NCBI RefSeq assembly: GCF_003269035.1
Contig: NZ_QLTK01000003.1
Location: 62,001-126,000, forward strand
Length of the DNA stretch: 64,000 nt
Direction of reading: 5' to 3'
Origin: Paraburkholderia bryophila
GTDB taxonomy: Bacteria > Pseudomonadota > Gammaproteobacteria > Burkholderiales > Burkholderiaceae
A program made the translations under genes and the position numbers. The notes under the pieces are model-generated. The model was given only the letters and a program-made list of their open reading frames with translations, was not told the origin of the DNA and made no database searches. Every line of letters starts with the position of its first letter. Positions within the stretch are counted from its first letter, which is position 1. This document shows positions 25,802-36,125 of the stretch, piece after piece.

Positions 25802-27112
25802 ATGTCCACCTCCACGCCCCGCGCTCCGATGCTCGCTACCGCCGAAGCATTGGCGACCCTGCTCAGCGCCGCAAGCCCGATCGACGGCGTCGAATCGATT
25901 CCCACGCTGGAAGCGCTGAATCGGGTCCTGTCGGCCGACGTCACGTCGCCGCTCGACGTCCCGCCGATGCATACCAGTTCCATGGACGGCTACGCGATCC
26001 GCGTGGCGGACCTCACGGATATCACAGACCTTACTGCCGCCGGTAACAAGCGTTTGCCGGTCTCGCAACGCATTCCGGCTGGCCACGCGCCCGAGCCGCT
26101 CAAGCCCGGCACCGCCGCGCGAATCTTTACGGGCGCGACGGTGCCGCCCGGTGCGGACGCCATCGTGATGCAGGAGCAAACCGAAGCCGCCGGCGGCGAC
26201 GTCACGATCCTGCACCGCCCGCAAGCGGGCGAGTGGATCACGGCGCAAGGCGCGGACATTCGCAGCGGTTCGGTGATCCTGCCGGCCGGTACGCGGCTCA
26301 CGCCGCAAGCGTTGGGTCTGGCGGCGTCGGTCGGTTGCGCGACGCTGGCGGTGCGGCGGCGCGTCAAGGTCGCGGTTTTCTTTACCGGCGACGAGCTGAC
26401 CATGCCGGGCGAACCGCTCAAACCCGGCGCGATCTACAACTCGAACCGCTTCACGCTGCGCGGTCTGCTGGACAAACTCGGCTGCGACGTGACCGACTAC
26501 GGCATCGTCGTCGACAAGCTGGACGCGACCCGCGCCACGCTGCGCGAGGCCGCCGTGGCGCATGACCTGATCCTGACGTGCGGCGGCGTATCGGTGGGCG
26601 AGGAGGATCACGTGAAGCCGGCGGTCGAGGCCGAAGGGCGTCTGTCGATGTGGCAGATCGCGATGAAGCCCGGCAAGCCGCTCGCGTTTGGCGCGGTGCG
26701 GCGTGGTGCGGCGCCTGAAGGCGCGGCACTTGCGGGGGCTCGTTCAGGCCCGGCTACCGCATCCGTATCCGAAACGTTCTTTATCGGCCTGCCGGGCAAC
26801 CCCGTTTCGAGTTTCGCCACGTTCCTGCTGTTCGTGCGCCCGTTCATTCTCAGCCTGGCCGGTGTGCAGACGGTCGCGCCGCGTACGCTATCGTTGCGCG
26901 CCGACTTCACGCAGAACAAGGCCGATCGCCGCAACGAGTTCCTGCGCGCGCGGATCAACCCAGCCGGCGGCCTCGATCTGTTTCCGAATCAGAGCTCGGC
27001 GGTGCTGACATCGACAGTGTGGGGCGACGGCCTGATCGACAATCCGCCGAACCACGCGATCAGCGCCGGCGAGACCGTGCGCTTCATTCCCTTTTCCGAA
27101 TTGCTGAACTGA
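25802..27112 (+). CDS. moeA: Molybdopterin molybdotransferase MoeA
   Basis: Inserts molybdate into adenylated molybdopterin (436 aa). Domains: the N-terminal region with PPMHTSSMDGYAIR; a beta domain with GTAARIFTGATVPPGADAIVMQE; the MoaB/Mog-like domain with FTGDEL and TCGGVSVGEEDHVKPA; and a C-terminal barrel from about 355. An insertion of about 20 residues rich in Ala and Gly (RRGAAPEGAALAGARSG) interrupts the region before GLPGNPVSSFATF. First gene of moeA-moaD-moaE. Confidence 0.95.
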   Translation: MSTSTPRAPMLATAEALATLLSAASPIDGVESIPTLEALNRVLSADVTSPLDVPPMHTSSMDGYAIRVADLTDITDLTAAGNKRLPVSQRIPAGHAPEPLKPGTAARIFTGATVPPGADAIVMQEQTEAAGGDVTILHRPQAGEWITAQGADIRSGSVILPAGTRLTPQALGLAASVGCATLAVRRRVKVAVFFTGDELTMPGEPLKPGAIYNSNRFTLRGLLDKLGCDVTDYGIVVDKLDATRATLREAAVAHDLILTCGGVSVGEEDHVKPAVEAEGRLSMWQIAMKPGKPLAFGAVRRGAAPEGAALAGARSGPATASVSETFFIGLPGNPVSSFATFLLFVRPFILSLAGVQTVAPRTLSLRADFTQNKADRRNEFLRARINPAGGLDLFPNQSSAVLTSTVWGDGLIDNPPNHAISAGETVRFIPFSELLN

Positions 27113-27138
27113 GGCCGGCACGTGCCGGCGGCATCCCG

Positions 27139-27396
27139 ATGAAGATTCAACTGCGATATTTTGCGAGCGTGCGCGAAGCGCTCGATCTGGCCGACGAAAC
27201 GGTCGACCTGCCGGACGGCATCGCCACCGTCGGCGACGTGCGCGCGTGGCTGCGCGTACGCGGCGGCGCCTGGGCCGAGACGCTGGCCGAAGGCCGCGCA
27301 CTGCGCATGGCCTGCAATCACGTGATGACGGACGCCGGGACGCGCGTCACGGAAGGTTGCGAGGTCGCGTTCTTTCCGCCGGTCACGGGCGGCTGA
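27139..27396 (+). CDS. moaD: Molybdopterin synthase sulfur carrier subunit
   Basis: Ubiquitin-like small subunit (85 aa) that donates sulfur as a C-terminal thiocarboxylate to precursor Z in the MoaD-MoaE complex. It ends in the required Gly-Gly (VTGG) and has the usual IQLRYFASVREAL start and EGCEVAFFPPVTGG end. It lies between moeA and moaE. Confidence 0.95.
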   Translation: MKIQLRYFASVREALDLADETVDLPDGIATVGDVRAWLRVRGGAWAETLAEGRALRMACNHVMTDAGTRVTEGCEVAFFPPVTGG

Positions 27397-27431
27397 CCGC
27401 TCGCAGCCTCACCCAACCCTCAGGAGCCCCG

Positions 27432-27908
27432 ATGCCCGTACGCGTCCAGACCGAAGACTTCGACCTCACCGCCGAGGTCGCCGCGTTGCGCGCACGCAAT
27501 CCGAAGATCGGTGCGGTGGCGTGTTTCGTCGGCACCGTGCGCGATCTGAACGAAGGCAGCACGGTCGAGACGATGGAGCTCGAACACTATCCGGGTATGA
27601 CGGAGAAGTCGCTGGAAGCGATCGTCGTCAGTGCACGCGGGCGCTGGCCGGGCATCGAGGTGCTGATCGTGCATCGGGTCGGTAAGCTCTATCCGCTCGA
27701 TCAGATCGTGCTGGTGGCGACGACCGCGGCGCATCGCGGGGACGCTTTCGCGGCGTGTGAATTCGTGATGGATTATCTGAAGAGCGAGGCGCCGTTCTGG
27801 AAGAAGGAAAAGACGGCGGCCGGGGAGCGCTGGGTCGACGCCCGCGTCACCGACGACGCCGCACTGGCGCGCTGGGGCATCGAATCGGGGAATCGGACGG
27901 CGAAGTAG
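27432..27908 (+). CDS. moaE: Molybdopterin synthase catalytic subunit
   Basis: Large subunit of molybdopterin synthase (158 aa). It has the family pattern GAVACFVGTVRD, ELEHYPGMTEKSL, HRVGKLYPLDQIVLVA and the catalytic Lys region MDYLKSEAPFWKKE (about 115-128). CAGGAG 5 bases before the ATG is the ribosome binding site. Thirty-five bases separate it from moaD. Confidence 0.96.
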   Translation: MPVRVQTEDFDLTAEVAALRARNPKIGAVACFVGTVRDLNEGSTVETMELEHYPGMTEKSLEAIVVSARGRWPGIEVLIVHRVGKLYPLDQIVLVATTAAHRGDAFAACEFVMDYLKSEAPFWKKEKTAAGERWVDARVTDDAALARWGIESGNRTAK

Positions 27909-27953
27909 GCTTGGAAGCAGGCGAGGTCTCAGGCGCTGCAGCCTCCCCTAAGC

Positions 27954-28496
27954 TTACTCATCCCTCCCCCGGCCGATAATCCGCGTCGGAAACGGCTCAC
28001 CTGGTCGACGCACCGCGTCATGGCCATCTTCTTCATTCCGCGCACGCTTTGGCGCGACGCGTTCCAGCAGCGCCTGCTGCTCCGCCGGAATCTTGTAGTC
28101 CCAGCCGAAGCGGCTCAACTGCAAACTCTGCGCAATGCGGAGGGCAGGCTCCATGAAACGGATCGCGGCGGCGGGTTCATAGCGCGACTCGACCGTATCC
28201 AGAAACAGATATAACCAGCGGCTGAAGTGCCGCGGCTCGACGCCTTCGAGCGGCTGATGGGCTTGCTGCACGTTGCCGCGATACTGTTTCGCGCCGAGCA
28301 CGAGACTGCCCCAGAACAGACACATTTTCGGCAGATGCTCGTCCCGGCGGCCCGCCAGGCTTGCATCGAAAACCGGGCCGAGCAGCGCATCCGCACGCAC
28401 TCGGTCGTAAAAGGAATAGACGAGCTCGCGGACGTTTGCCTCGGTGGGTTCGGCGGCACGCTCGACGGCCGGTGCGGCGGGGAAAGACGGGTTCAT
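27954..28496 (-). CDS. Group III truncated haemoglobin
   Basis: Small haem protein (180 aa) of the 2/2 globin class, group III. Likely B10 Tyr30 (VYSFYDRV), proximal His80 (QAHQPLEGV), and the group III signature HFSRWLYLF (90-98). Such proteins bind O2 or NO and are often tied to nitrosative stress or microaerobic growth, but no physiological role is settled. A C-terminal basic tail of about 40 residues is additional. A 33-bp near-palindrome lies 32 bases upstream, and an NsrR-like NO sensor is the next gene, divergently oriented. Confidence 0.9.
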   Translation of the reverse strand: MNPSFPAAPAVERAAEPTEANVRELVYSFYDRVRADALLGPVFDASLAGRRDEHLPKMCLFWGSLVLGAKQYRGNVQQAHQPLEGVEPRHFSRWLYLFLDTVESRYEPAAAIRFMEPALRIAQSLQLSRFGWDYKIPAEQQALLERVAPKRARNEEDGHDAVRRPGEPFPTRIIGRGRDE

Positions 28497-28893
28497 GCGG
28501 ATTCCGGAAATGCGGCTGGCTGAGTTGCCAATAATTGGCCGATTATCGGTTAATTATTGGCCAATGAACGTGGCAATGACCGCAGCCAATAAGTATGCCC
28601 AATGACGGCAATCACCGCCGTCCATTTCCACACAGCGCCACAGACCGTCAGGAATGGCCCCAAAGAGAAGCAAACTCAAGGAAGTAAGCCACGAAAACCT
28701 TCCTTTTCGTATGAATGGACTGCGCGGGAAACGTTACCATTACTGCCGAAAGACAAACTCCGTCCATCAGCGCAAAACAATAAAACATGCGTTGAGCCCG
28801 CATCTTAGGGCGAACAGGCGGTGCCCGGCAACCCTTGCGTCGGCGCGGTTTTCCTCCGGATCGCGGCTTGCGCTCATCGTGATACCTGCACTT
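28497..28893. other. Divergent regulatory region between haemoglobin and NsrR-like genes
   Basis: Almost 400 bases without a credible gene, and with more A/T than its surroundings. The half next to the haemoglobin gene holds the 33-bp palindrome (28528-28560), an overlapping perfect dyad ATTGGCCAAT (28556-28565) and two more CCAAT elements at 28586 and 28599. A 68-codon frame at 28602-28808 has no start signal or recognisable features and was not annotated. Confidence 0.6.
28528..28560. promoter_or_regulatory. 33-bp near-perfect palindrome, probable operator
   Basis: Two 16-base arms around a single central T match at 14 of 16 positions; the two mismatched pairs are G opposite T. The centre holds its own perfect dyad CCGAT-T-ATCGG (28539-28549), and each outer end begins CCAATAATT/AATTATTGG. 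It lies 32 bases before the haemoglobin start and looks like one or two overlapping binding sites for a dimeric regulator. Confidence 0.7.
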
Positions 28894-29403
28894 ATGAGAC
28901 TGACCGACTACACGGATTATTCGCTGCGCGTTCTGCTGTATCTTGCTGTCCGTGGCGAGGGATTGTCGACGATTCAGGACATCTCGGACGCCTACGGAAT
29001 ATCCAAGAACCATTTAATGAAAGTGGTTCAGCAACTCGGCGAACTCGGCTGGGTCGAGACGGTGCGTGGGCGCAACGGCGGCTTGCGGCTGGCCGAAAAA
29101 AGCAGCGCGCTGACCGTTGGCGAAATCGTGCGGGCCACGGAAAGCGACTTCGCGCTGGTCGGCTGCTTTCCCGACCAGCAGGGCGAGCGCCGTTCATGCG
29201 TCATTACGCCACAATGCCGTTTGCGCAACGCGCTCGAAGCGGCACGCAATGCTTTCCTTAACGAGCTCGACCGGCATACCATCGGTGAGGTCGCGCAGCC
29301 TCACGGGCCGCTGGCGGCGCTGCTCGGTTTGAGCAGCATCATCCCGATCATGCCGCTTGCGACGGTTGGACCGGCTGGCGGCGACCCCGCGCCGGTGTCC
29401 TGA
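28894..29403 (+). CDS. nsrR: Rrf2-family regulator, NsrR-like
   Basis: Iron-sulfur transcription factor (169 aa) of the Rrf2 family. N-terminal winged helix: MRLTDYTDYSLRVLLYLA then ISKNHLMKVVQQLGELGWVETVRGRNGGLRLA. The cluster ligands are Cys91, Cys102 and Cys108; VITPQCRL after Cys102 matches NsrR rather than IscR. NsrR senses NO through its cluster and derepresses NO-detoxifying genes. Cys91 and Cys102 are 10 residues apart, wider than the 4 of E. coli NsrR. Divergent from the haemoglobin gene, its probable target. Confidence 0.85.
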   Translation: MRLTDYTDYSLRVLLYLAVRGEGLSTIQDISDAYGISKNHLMKVVQQLGELGWVETVRGRNGGLRLAEKSSALTVGEIVRATESDFALVGCFPDQQGERRSCVITPQCRLRNALEAARNAFLNELDRHTIGEVAQPHGPLAALLGLSSIIPIMPLATVGPAGGDPAPVS

Positions 29404-29465
29404 GGACGGCCAGGCAGTTCGTTCGCACCAAATGTTAAATAGTTGCCGCGAAGGCCAAAAAAGCG

Positions 29466-29493
29466 CTTGAAACCTGGGAAAAACGCCTCATTT
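29466..29493 (+). promoter_or_regulatory. Heat-shock (sigma32) promoter of clpB
   Basis: CTTGAAA (29466-29472) and CCTCATTT (29486-29493) are separated by 13 bases, close to the sigma32 consensus CTTGAAA-N13-CCCCATNT. It ends 29 bases before the clpB ATG. Confidence 0.88.
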
Positions 29494-29522
29494 TGGTGGT
29501 AATCGAAATTGGAGGTCTCTTG

Positions 29523-32120
<2,598 letters not shown>

Positions 32121-32166
32121 GCGAAGTGCATTCGCGTCGGGCCTAACCCGATGGCTTGATGAATAG

Positions 32167-32206
32167 AAAAGCGGCAACGAAGTGATCTTCGTTGCCGCTT
32201 TTTTTT
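32167..32206. terminator. Bidirectional terminator between clpB and the YidB-like gene
   Basis: A 13-bp perfect stem (32170-32182 with 32187-32199) is followed by eight T residues on the plus strand and, on the minus strand, by TTTTC. It can serve both convergent genes. Confidence 0.93.
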
Positions 32207-32261
32207 GCCCGTTTTGCTACCCGATCAACGGATAAGCGCCATGACGCGCGAGCGTCGTGGA

Positions 32262-32690
32262 TCAGGCGTTGCCCTTGTTGAACAACGCCGACAGACCACC
32301 CAGCGCGCCGAGCACGGTCGTTGAATTGAGCTTGCCTTCGGCGGGCACTTCGCCTTCCGGCGTGGCGGCATTGACGACATGCGGCAGGATCTGCGAGAGC
32401 AGGCCGGTGACCTGATCCGGCTGGACGCCGGCCTTGGCCGCGAGGTTCGTGACGGCGTCCGAACCGAGCACGCTGTGCAGCGCGTCGGCCGAGATCGGCT
32501 GGTTGTCGCCATTGCTGACCCACGACGTCACGACGTCGCCGAGGCCCTTTTCCTTGAAACGGTCGATCAGGCCGTTCAGCCCGCCGGGCTGATTGTTGAC
32601 GAATTCGAGGGCGGCTGAAATCAGGGCTTGCTGGCCGCCGCCTTCAGGCGATTTGCCAATCAGGGAACCGATAGTGTCGAGTAGGCTCAT
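32262..32690 (-). CDS. YidB-like (DUF937) protein
   Basis: Small soluble protein (142 aa) of the DUF937/YidB type. Pattern: MSLLDTIGSLIGKS, a QQALISAALEFVNNQPGGLNGLI helix, and repeated GLGDVVTSWV and ISADALHSVLGSDAVTNLAAKAGVQ elements, all helical and without a signal peptide. Function is unknown across the family. Convergent with clpB. Confidence 0.82.
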   Translation of the reverse strand: MSLLDTIGSLIGKSPEGGGQQALISAALEFVNNQPGGLNGLIDRFKEKGLGDVVTSWVSNGDNQPISADALHSVLGSDAVTNLAAKAGVQPDQVTGLLSQILPHVVNAATPEGEVPAEGKLNSTTVLGALGGLSALFNKGNA

Positions 32691-32895
32691 GACGGTCTCT
32701 CTTGAATGCCGACGCGCGATTGACGAGTCGGCGGGTGAAAACGCCGCGCGGTTGCGCGGCGCCGTGTAAAGCAGGCCTGGCGACGGTTGGACGATGCTGC
32801 TGCCGTTAGCGCGGAGTGGCGATGTGCGGATCGCACACCTCGCGCTTCACGTCACGCATCGCACGGAACGCTCGCAGCCTGCGCCTCGCCCCGGG

Positions 32896-33348
32896 TTATG
32901 CGCCGCCTGAAGCTGCCGCGGCCGATGCTGCCTTGCTCTTCTTTGCCTTCTTTTTCGAAGCCTTGGTGCCGGACGCGTCGGTTGGCGCGCTTGCGGCCGC
33001 TGTCGTTGCCGTCGGCGTCGCCTTGGTGCTTGCGCTGCCGACCGGCTTGGTTGCCGCCTTGGCCCCACTCGGCGGGGTGGCTGAACCGTTGATGGTCAGC
33101 CCGGCCGCTTCGAGGTTCGTGACGGACTTCGTGCCGATGCCTTTGACGCGCGCGGCGAGATCATCGGCATTTTTGAACGGGCCATTCTTGGTGCGCTCGT
33201 CGATGATCGCCTTGGCATGCACCGGACCGATACCCTTGACCGATTCGAGCGCTGCCTGATCGGCGGAGTTCACTTCCACGGCGGCGGCAAACCCGGCCGA
33301 CAGCGATAAAGCCAAAGCAACGCAAAGCATTAAAAGCTTCTTCAGCAT
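32896..33348 (-). CDS. ComEA-like helix-hairpin-helix protein with signal peptide
   Basis: Predicted secreted DNA-binding protein (150 aa). Start at 33348 with GGAG upstream gives a cleavable signal peptide (MLKKLLMLCVALALSLSAGFA). The mature part has two helix-hairpin-helix elements (ALESVKGIGPVHAKAII and LAARVKGIGTKSVTNL), as in ComEA, which binds incoming DNA during transformation. A C-terminal tail of about 55 residues is rich in Ala, Thr, Ser and Lys. No other competence gene lies nearby, so a role in DNA uptake is inferred. Confidence 0.82.
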   Translation of the reverse strand: MLKKLLMLCVALALSLSAGFAAAVEVNSADQAALESVKGIGPVHAKAIIDERTKNGPFKNADDLAARVKGIGTKSVTNLEAAGLTINGSATPPSGAKAATKPVGSASTKATPTATTAAASAPTDASGTKASKKKAKKSKAASAAAASGGA

Positions 33349-33689
33349 GGCGAGCACTCCATTGAGGGCAAAAAAGTTAGCCGTAAAAGACAACTCAGGA
33401 TGACTCGGGACAACCCGGCGCGCCTCGGGGCGACACACCTGTCAGTCGTGCGCTGCGCTTAAGCATAGAACAAATTGCGCGCCCCTATTTGCGAACGCGG
33501 ACGATTTATACCGATCGATTTGTGACAAGTAAATCAGTGTCGACGAGATTTAAAACTTTTGCCTATCGAACGGGCATTGATGAGTTTATCCAGGCATTTC
33601 CTCGCGTCATAAAAGATAACAACACAGACAAATGACAGCATCGCGTGCTTGACTTAGAGTGCACTCGAAGTCCTAACCTGAGTTCCGTC
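33349..33689. other. Divergent intergenic region between comEA-like and merR genes
   Basis: About 340 bases, A/T-richer than the neighbours, with no credible gene. It carries the MerR-type promoter/operator at 33649-33679; no other strong site stands out. Confidence 0.6.
33649..33679 (+). promoter_or_regulatory. MerR-type promoter with spacer dyad, for merR and the CMD-like gene
   Basis: -35 TTGACT (33649-33654) and a -10-like TAACCT (33674-33679) are separated by 19 bases, the over-long spacer that MerR regulators act on. A 20-bp dyad (33652-33671), with arms ACTTAGAGTG and CACTCGAAGT differing at one pair, fills the spacer. The -10 box lies only 10 bases before the merR ATG. Confidence 0.8.
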
Positions 33690-34139
33690 ATGTCGAATAT
33701 CTCCAAAGCACTCACCATCGGGCAGGTCGCGCAAACGCTCGGCGTGTCTGCGCACACGCTTCGCTATTACGAGCAGGCGGGCCTGATCCGGGCGGTCGGG
33801 CGGACGCAGGCGGGTCATCGCCTGTATTCGCCGGCCGATCTCGACTGGCTGCGTTTCGTGATGCGTCTGAAGGCGACTGGCATGCCGATCGCCGGTATGC
33901 AGGCGTTTGCGGCTTTGCGCGCCGACGGTCGGCCGACCATCGGCGCGCGGCGCGATTTGCTGGTGGCGCATCGGGATGCGGTTTTGACGCGGATCGCCGA
34001 GTTGCAGATCAATCTCGACGCGATCGTCGACAAGATCGCTTATTACGAAGCGGCCGCGCAAGCACCCATGGCGGATCGTTCGACACGACACACCGACGAA
34101 TCCCAGGCGCTTTCACATCCGGAAAAGGACTCACCATGA
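33690..34139 (+). CDS. MerR-family transcriptional regulator
   Basis: Dimeric regulator (149 aa) that bends over-spaced promoters. N-terminal winged helix: ALTIGQVAQTLGVSAHTLRYYEQAGLI, then GHRLYSPADLDWLRFVMRLKATGMPIAGM. A coiled coil (about 95-130) follows. No Cys-rich metal-binding end is visible, so an organic or redox ligand is more likely than a metal. The ATG at 33690 was chosen over the TTG at 33645, which lies in the promoter. It overlaps the next gene by 4 bases, and a MerR-type operator lies directly upstream, suggesting autoregulation. Confidence 0.9.
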   Translation: MSNISKALTIGQVAQTLGVSAHTLRYYEQAGLIRAVGRTQAGHRLYSPADLDWLRFVMRLKATGMPIAGMQAFAALRADGRPTIGARRDLLVAHRDAVLTRIAELQINLDAIVDKIAYYEAAAQAPMADRSTRHTDESQALSHPEKDSP

Positions 34140-34573
34140 ACCACGCACATAACGACCGCTACACCCGAGGCTGGAACAAACTGAAGCAAATCGACGGCTC
34201 GGCCGGCGAACAGGTTATCGCCGCGCTCGCGCCGATCGCGCCGGAGTTCGGCCGGCTGCTGATCGAGTTCGGTTTCGGCGATATTTATAGCCGGCCCCAA
34301 CTCGACCTGCGGGCGCGGGAGATCGCGACGATCGCGTCGCTGGCGACCCTCGGTTGCGCGCAACCGCAACTGAAGGTGCATGTCGAGGCGGCGTTGAATG
34401 TCGGCTGCACGCGCGAGGAGATCGTCGAGGTGTTTATGCAGATGGCGCTGTACGCGGGCTTTCCGGCGGCGCTAAATGCATTGTTCGCGGCGCGCGAGAT
34501 CTTCGAGCGGCATGATCGGGAGGCTGAGGCGGCGCAGGCAGTGTCGACGCCTGAAGCGGCGCACGCCGGCTGA
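34136..34573 (+). CDS. Carboxymuconolactone decarboxylase-family protein
   Basis: Small alpha-helical protein (145 aa) of the CMD/AhpD superfamily. Family pattern: PIAPEFGRLLIEFGFGDIYSRPQLDLRAREIATIASLATLGCAQPQLKVHVEAALNVGCTREEIVEVFMQMALYAGFP. There is no CxxC pair (its two Cys are far apart), so it is not a thiol peroxidase like AhpD; it is closer to PcaC-type proteins. Overlapping merR by 4 bases (ATGA), it is the probable target and product of that regulator. The substrate is unknown. Confidence 0.88.
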   Translation: MNHAHNDRYTRGWNKLKQIDGSAGEQVIAALAPIAPEFGRLLIEFGFGDIYSRPQLDLRAREIATIASLATLGCAQPQLKVHVEAALNVGCTREEIVEVFMQMALYAGFPAALNALFAAREIFERHDREAEAAQAVSTPEAAHAG

Positions 34574-34605
34574 AATTCGTCGGTGCCCGCAGGGTAGGGG
34601 ATCAG

Positions 34606-34634
34606 AAGCGGCTGCCTCGCGCGGCCGCTTTTTT
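34606..34634 (+). terminator. Terminator after the CMD-family gene
   Basis: A 7-bp stem (34606-34612 with 34624-34630) with an 11-base loop runs into six T residues. Confidence 0.8.
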
Positions 34635-34743
34635 ATCGATGCGAACGCAACTAACTGTCAGGTAGAGCAAGTCGCCACGGCACATGGCGCGCCGGCGGAT
34701 GAGTTCAAGCCCGCGGCTGACCCGATCGGCTCCACGTTTCCCA

Positions 34744-36123
34744 TCAAACCGCCGAATCGACCGGCCGCGCCACGCCTTCGCGCAGATACCGCTTACTCAC
34801 CGTCCGCCAGTACATCAGCAAACCGATCCCGGCGATCGCCAGGCTCAACGTATTCGCGACCCAGAAACCGCGTGCGCCGGTCAGCCACTCCGGCGTGACA
34901 CCGGTCACATTGAAGCCGAGCATGTACCCGCCGCCGAGCCCCACGCCCCACAACGCAACCGCATAGATCACGGTCGGCACGACCGCGACTTTGTACGCGC
35001 GCAGTACGAAGGCGGTGGTGATCTGCAGCGCGTCGAACAGGTGATAGCACACGACGATCAACACCAGCGGCAGCGCCGCCGCCGCGACCTGCGCATTGGT
35101 CGTATAGCCTTCGATCACATACGGCCGCAGCACCAGCATGATCGCGCCGTAACAGCAGGCGATCGCCATCGCCATCATGATGCCGTGGCGCGACAGCGTG
35201 CGCGCCGCTTCCGGCCGCTGCGCGCCGAGCGCCTGAGCGACCAGTGTCGACGACGCGATGCCGATCGACAGCGGCGTCATATACAGCACCGCGCCGATAT
35301 TGCCGGCGATCTGATGGCCGGCAAGCGTGGTTGTGCCGAAGCGCGCGATGAACAGCGCCATGAACGTGTACGACGTGACTTCGATCAGGTACGAGAGCCC
35401 CATCGGAATGCCCAGCCGCAACTGCGCCGCCTGGCGCCGCCAGACCGGCCAGCAGAAGTGCGCGAAGATCTCGAACGGCTTGAACAGGTCGACGCGCGTC
35501 AGCAGCACCATGCCGAGCGTCGCGAGTCCCCAGTTGATGATCGTGCTGGCGAGCGCGCAACCCGGCCCGCCGAGCGCCGGCAGGCCGAACCCGCCGAAGA
35601 TGAACCAGGTGTTGAGCGGCACCTTGAGCAGCAGCGCGCCGATCTGCAGGATCATCACGAGCCGCGGCTTGCCGACCGCATTGGTGATCGAGCTATAGAC
35701 GCGAAACGTGAGGCCGGCCGGCAGGCCGAACGCCAGAATCCGCAGATACGCGAGCGTGCGCTCGTGCAGCGCCTCGGGCACGCGTGCCACCTGCAGCAGG
35801 GGGCCGGGAAAATACAGGATCAGGAAGCCGATCACGGTGAGCGCCAGCGCGAGCCACAGCGCCTGACGCACTTCTTCGCCGATCTCGGCGTAGCGGCGCG
35901 CGCCGTAGAGTTGCGCGGTGATCGGTTGCAACGCGGTCAGAATGCCGGTCAGGCCGATGTAGACGGAGATATAGATCGACGAGCCGAGACCGAGCGCGGC
36001 CAGATCGACGGCCGAATAGCGGCCGACCATCACCGTGTCGATCACGCCGAACGCGATGATCGCCAGTTGGCCGATCAGCACGGGCCAGGCGAGCCCGGCG
36101 ATTTTCCGGACGTCGGCGAGCAT
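34744..36123 (-). CDS. MATE-family multidrug efflux transporter, NorM type
   Basis: Inner-membrane antiporter (459 aa) with about 12 transmembrane helices in two repeats. It begins LAWPVLIGQLAIIAFGVIDTVMVGRYSAVDLAALGLGSSIY in pattern, matching NorM, and carries the second-half equivalent GIPMGLSYLIEVTSYTFMALFIARFGTTTLAGHQIA. Typical substrates are cationic drugs and dyes. It starts 2 bases from the stop of the GT39-like gene, so the two are probably co-transcribed. Confidence 0.92.
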   Translation of the reverse strand: MLADVRKIAGLAWPVLIGQLAIIAFGVIDTVMVGRYSAVDLAALGLGSSIYISVYIGLTGILTALQPITAQLYGARRYAEIGEEVRQALWLALALTVIGFLILYFPGPLLQVARVPEALHERTLAYLRILAFGLPAGLTFRVYSSITNAVGKPRLVMILQIGALLLKVPLNTWFIFGGFGLPALGGPGCALASTIINWGLATLGMVLLTRVDLFKPFEIFAHFCWPVWRRQAAQLRLGIPMGLSYLIEVTSYTFMALFIARFGTTTLAGHQIAGNIGAVLYMTPLSIGIASSTLVAQALGAQRPEAARTLSRHGIMMAMAIACCYGAIMLVLRPYVIEGYTTNAQVAAAALPLVLIVVCYHLFDALQITTAFVLRAYKVAVVPTVIYAVALWGVGLGGGYMLGFNVTGVTPEWLTGARGFWVANTLSLAIAGIGLLMYWRTVSKRYLREGVARPVDSAV

Positions 36124-36125
36124 GC

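Noticed and set aside
28602..28808. 68-codon frame in the haemoglobin-nsrR gap
   Set aside because: No ribosome binding site and no recognisable pattern; the region is better read as regulatory.
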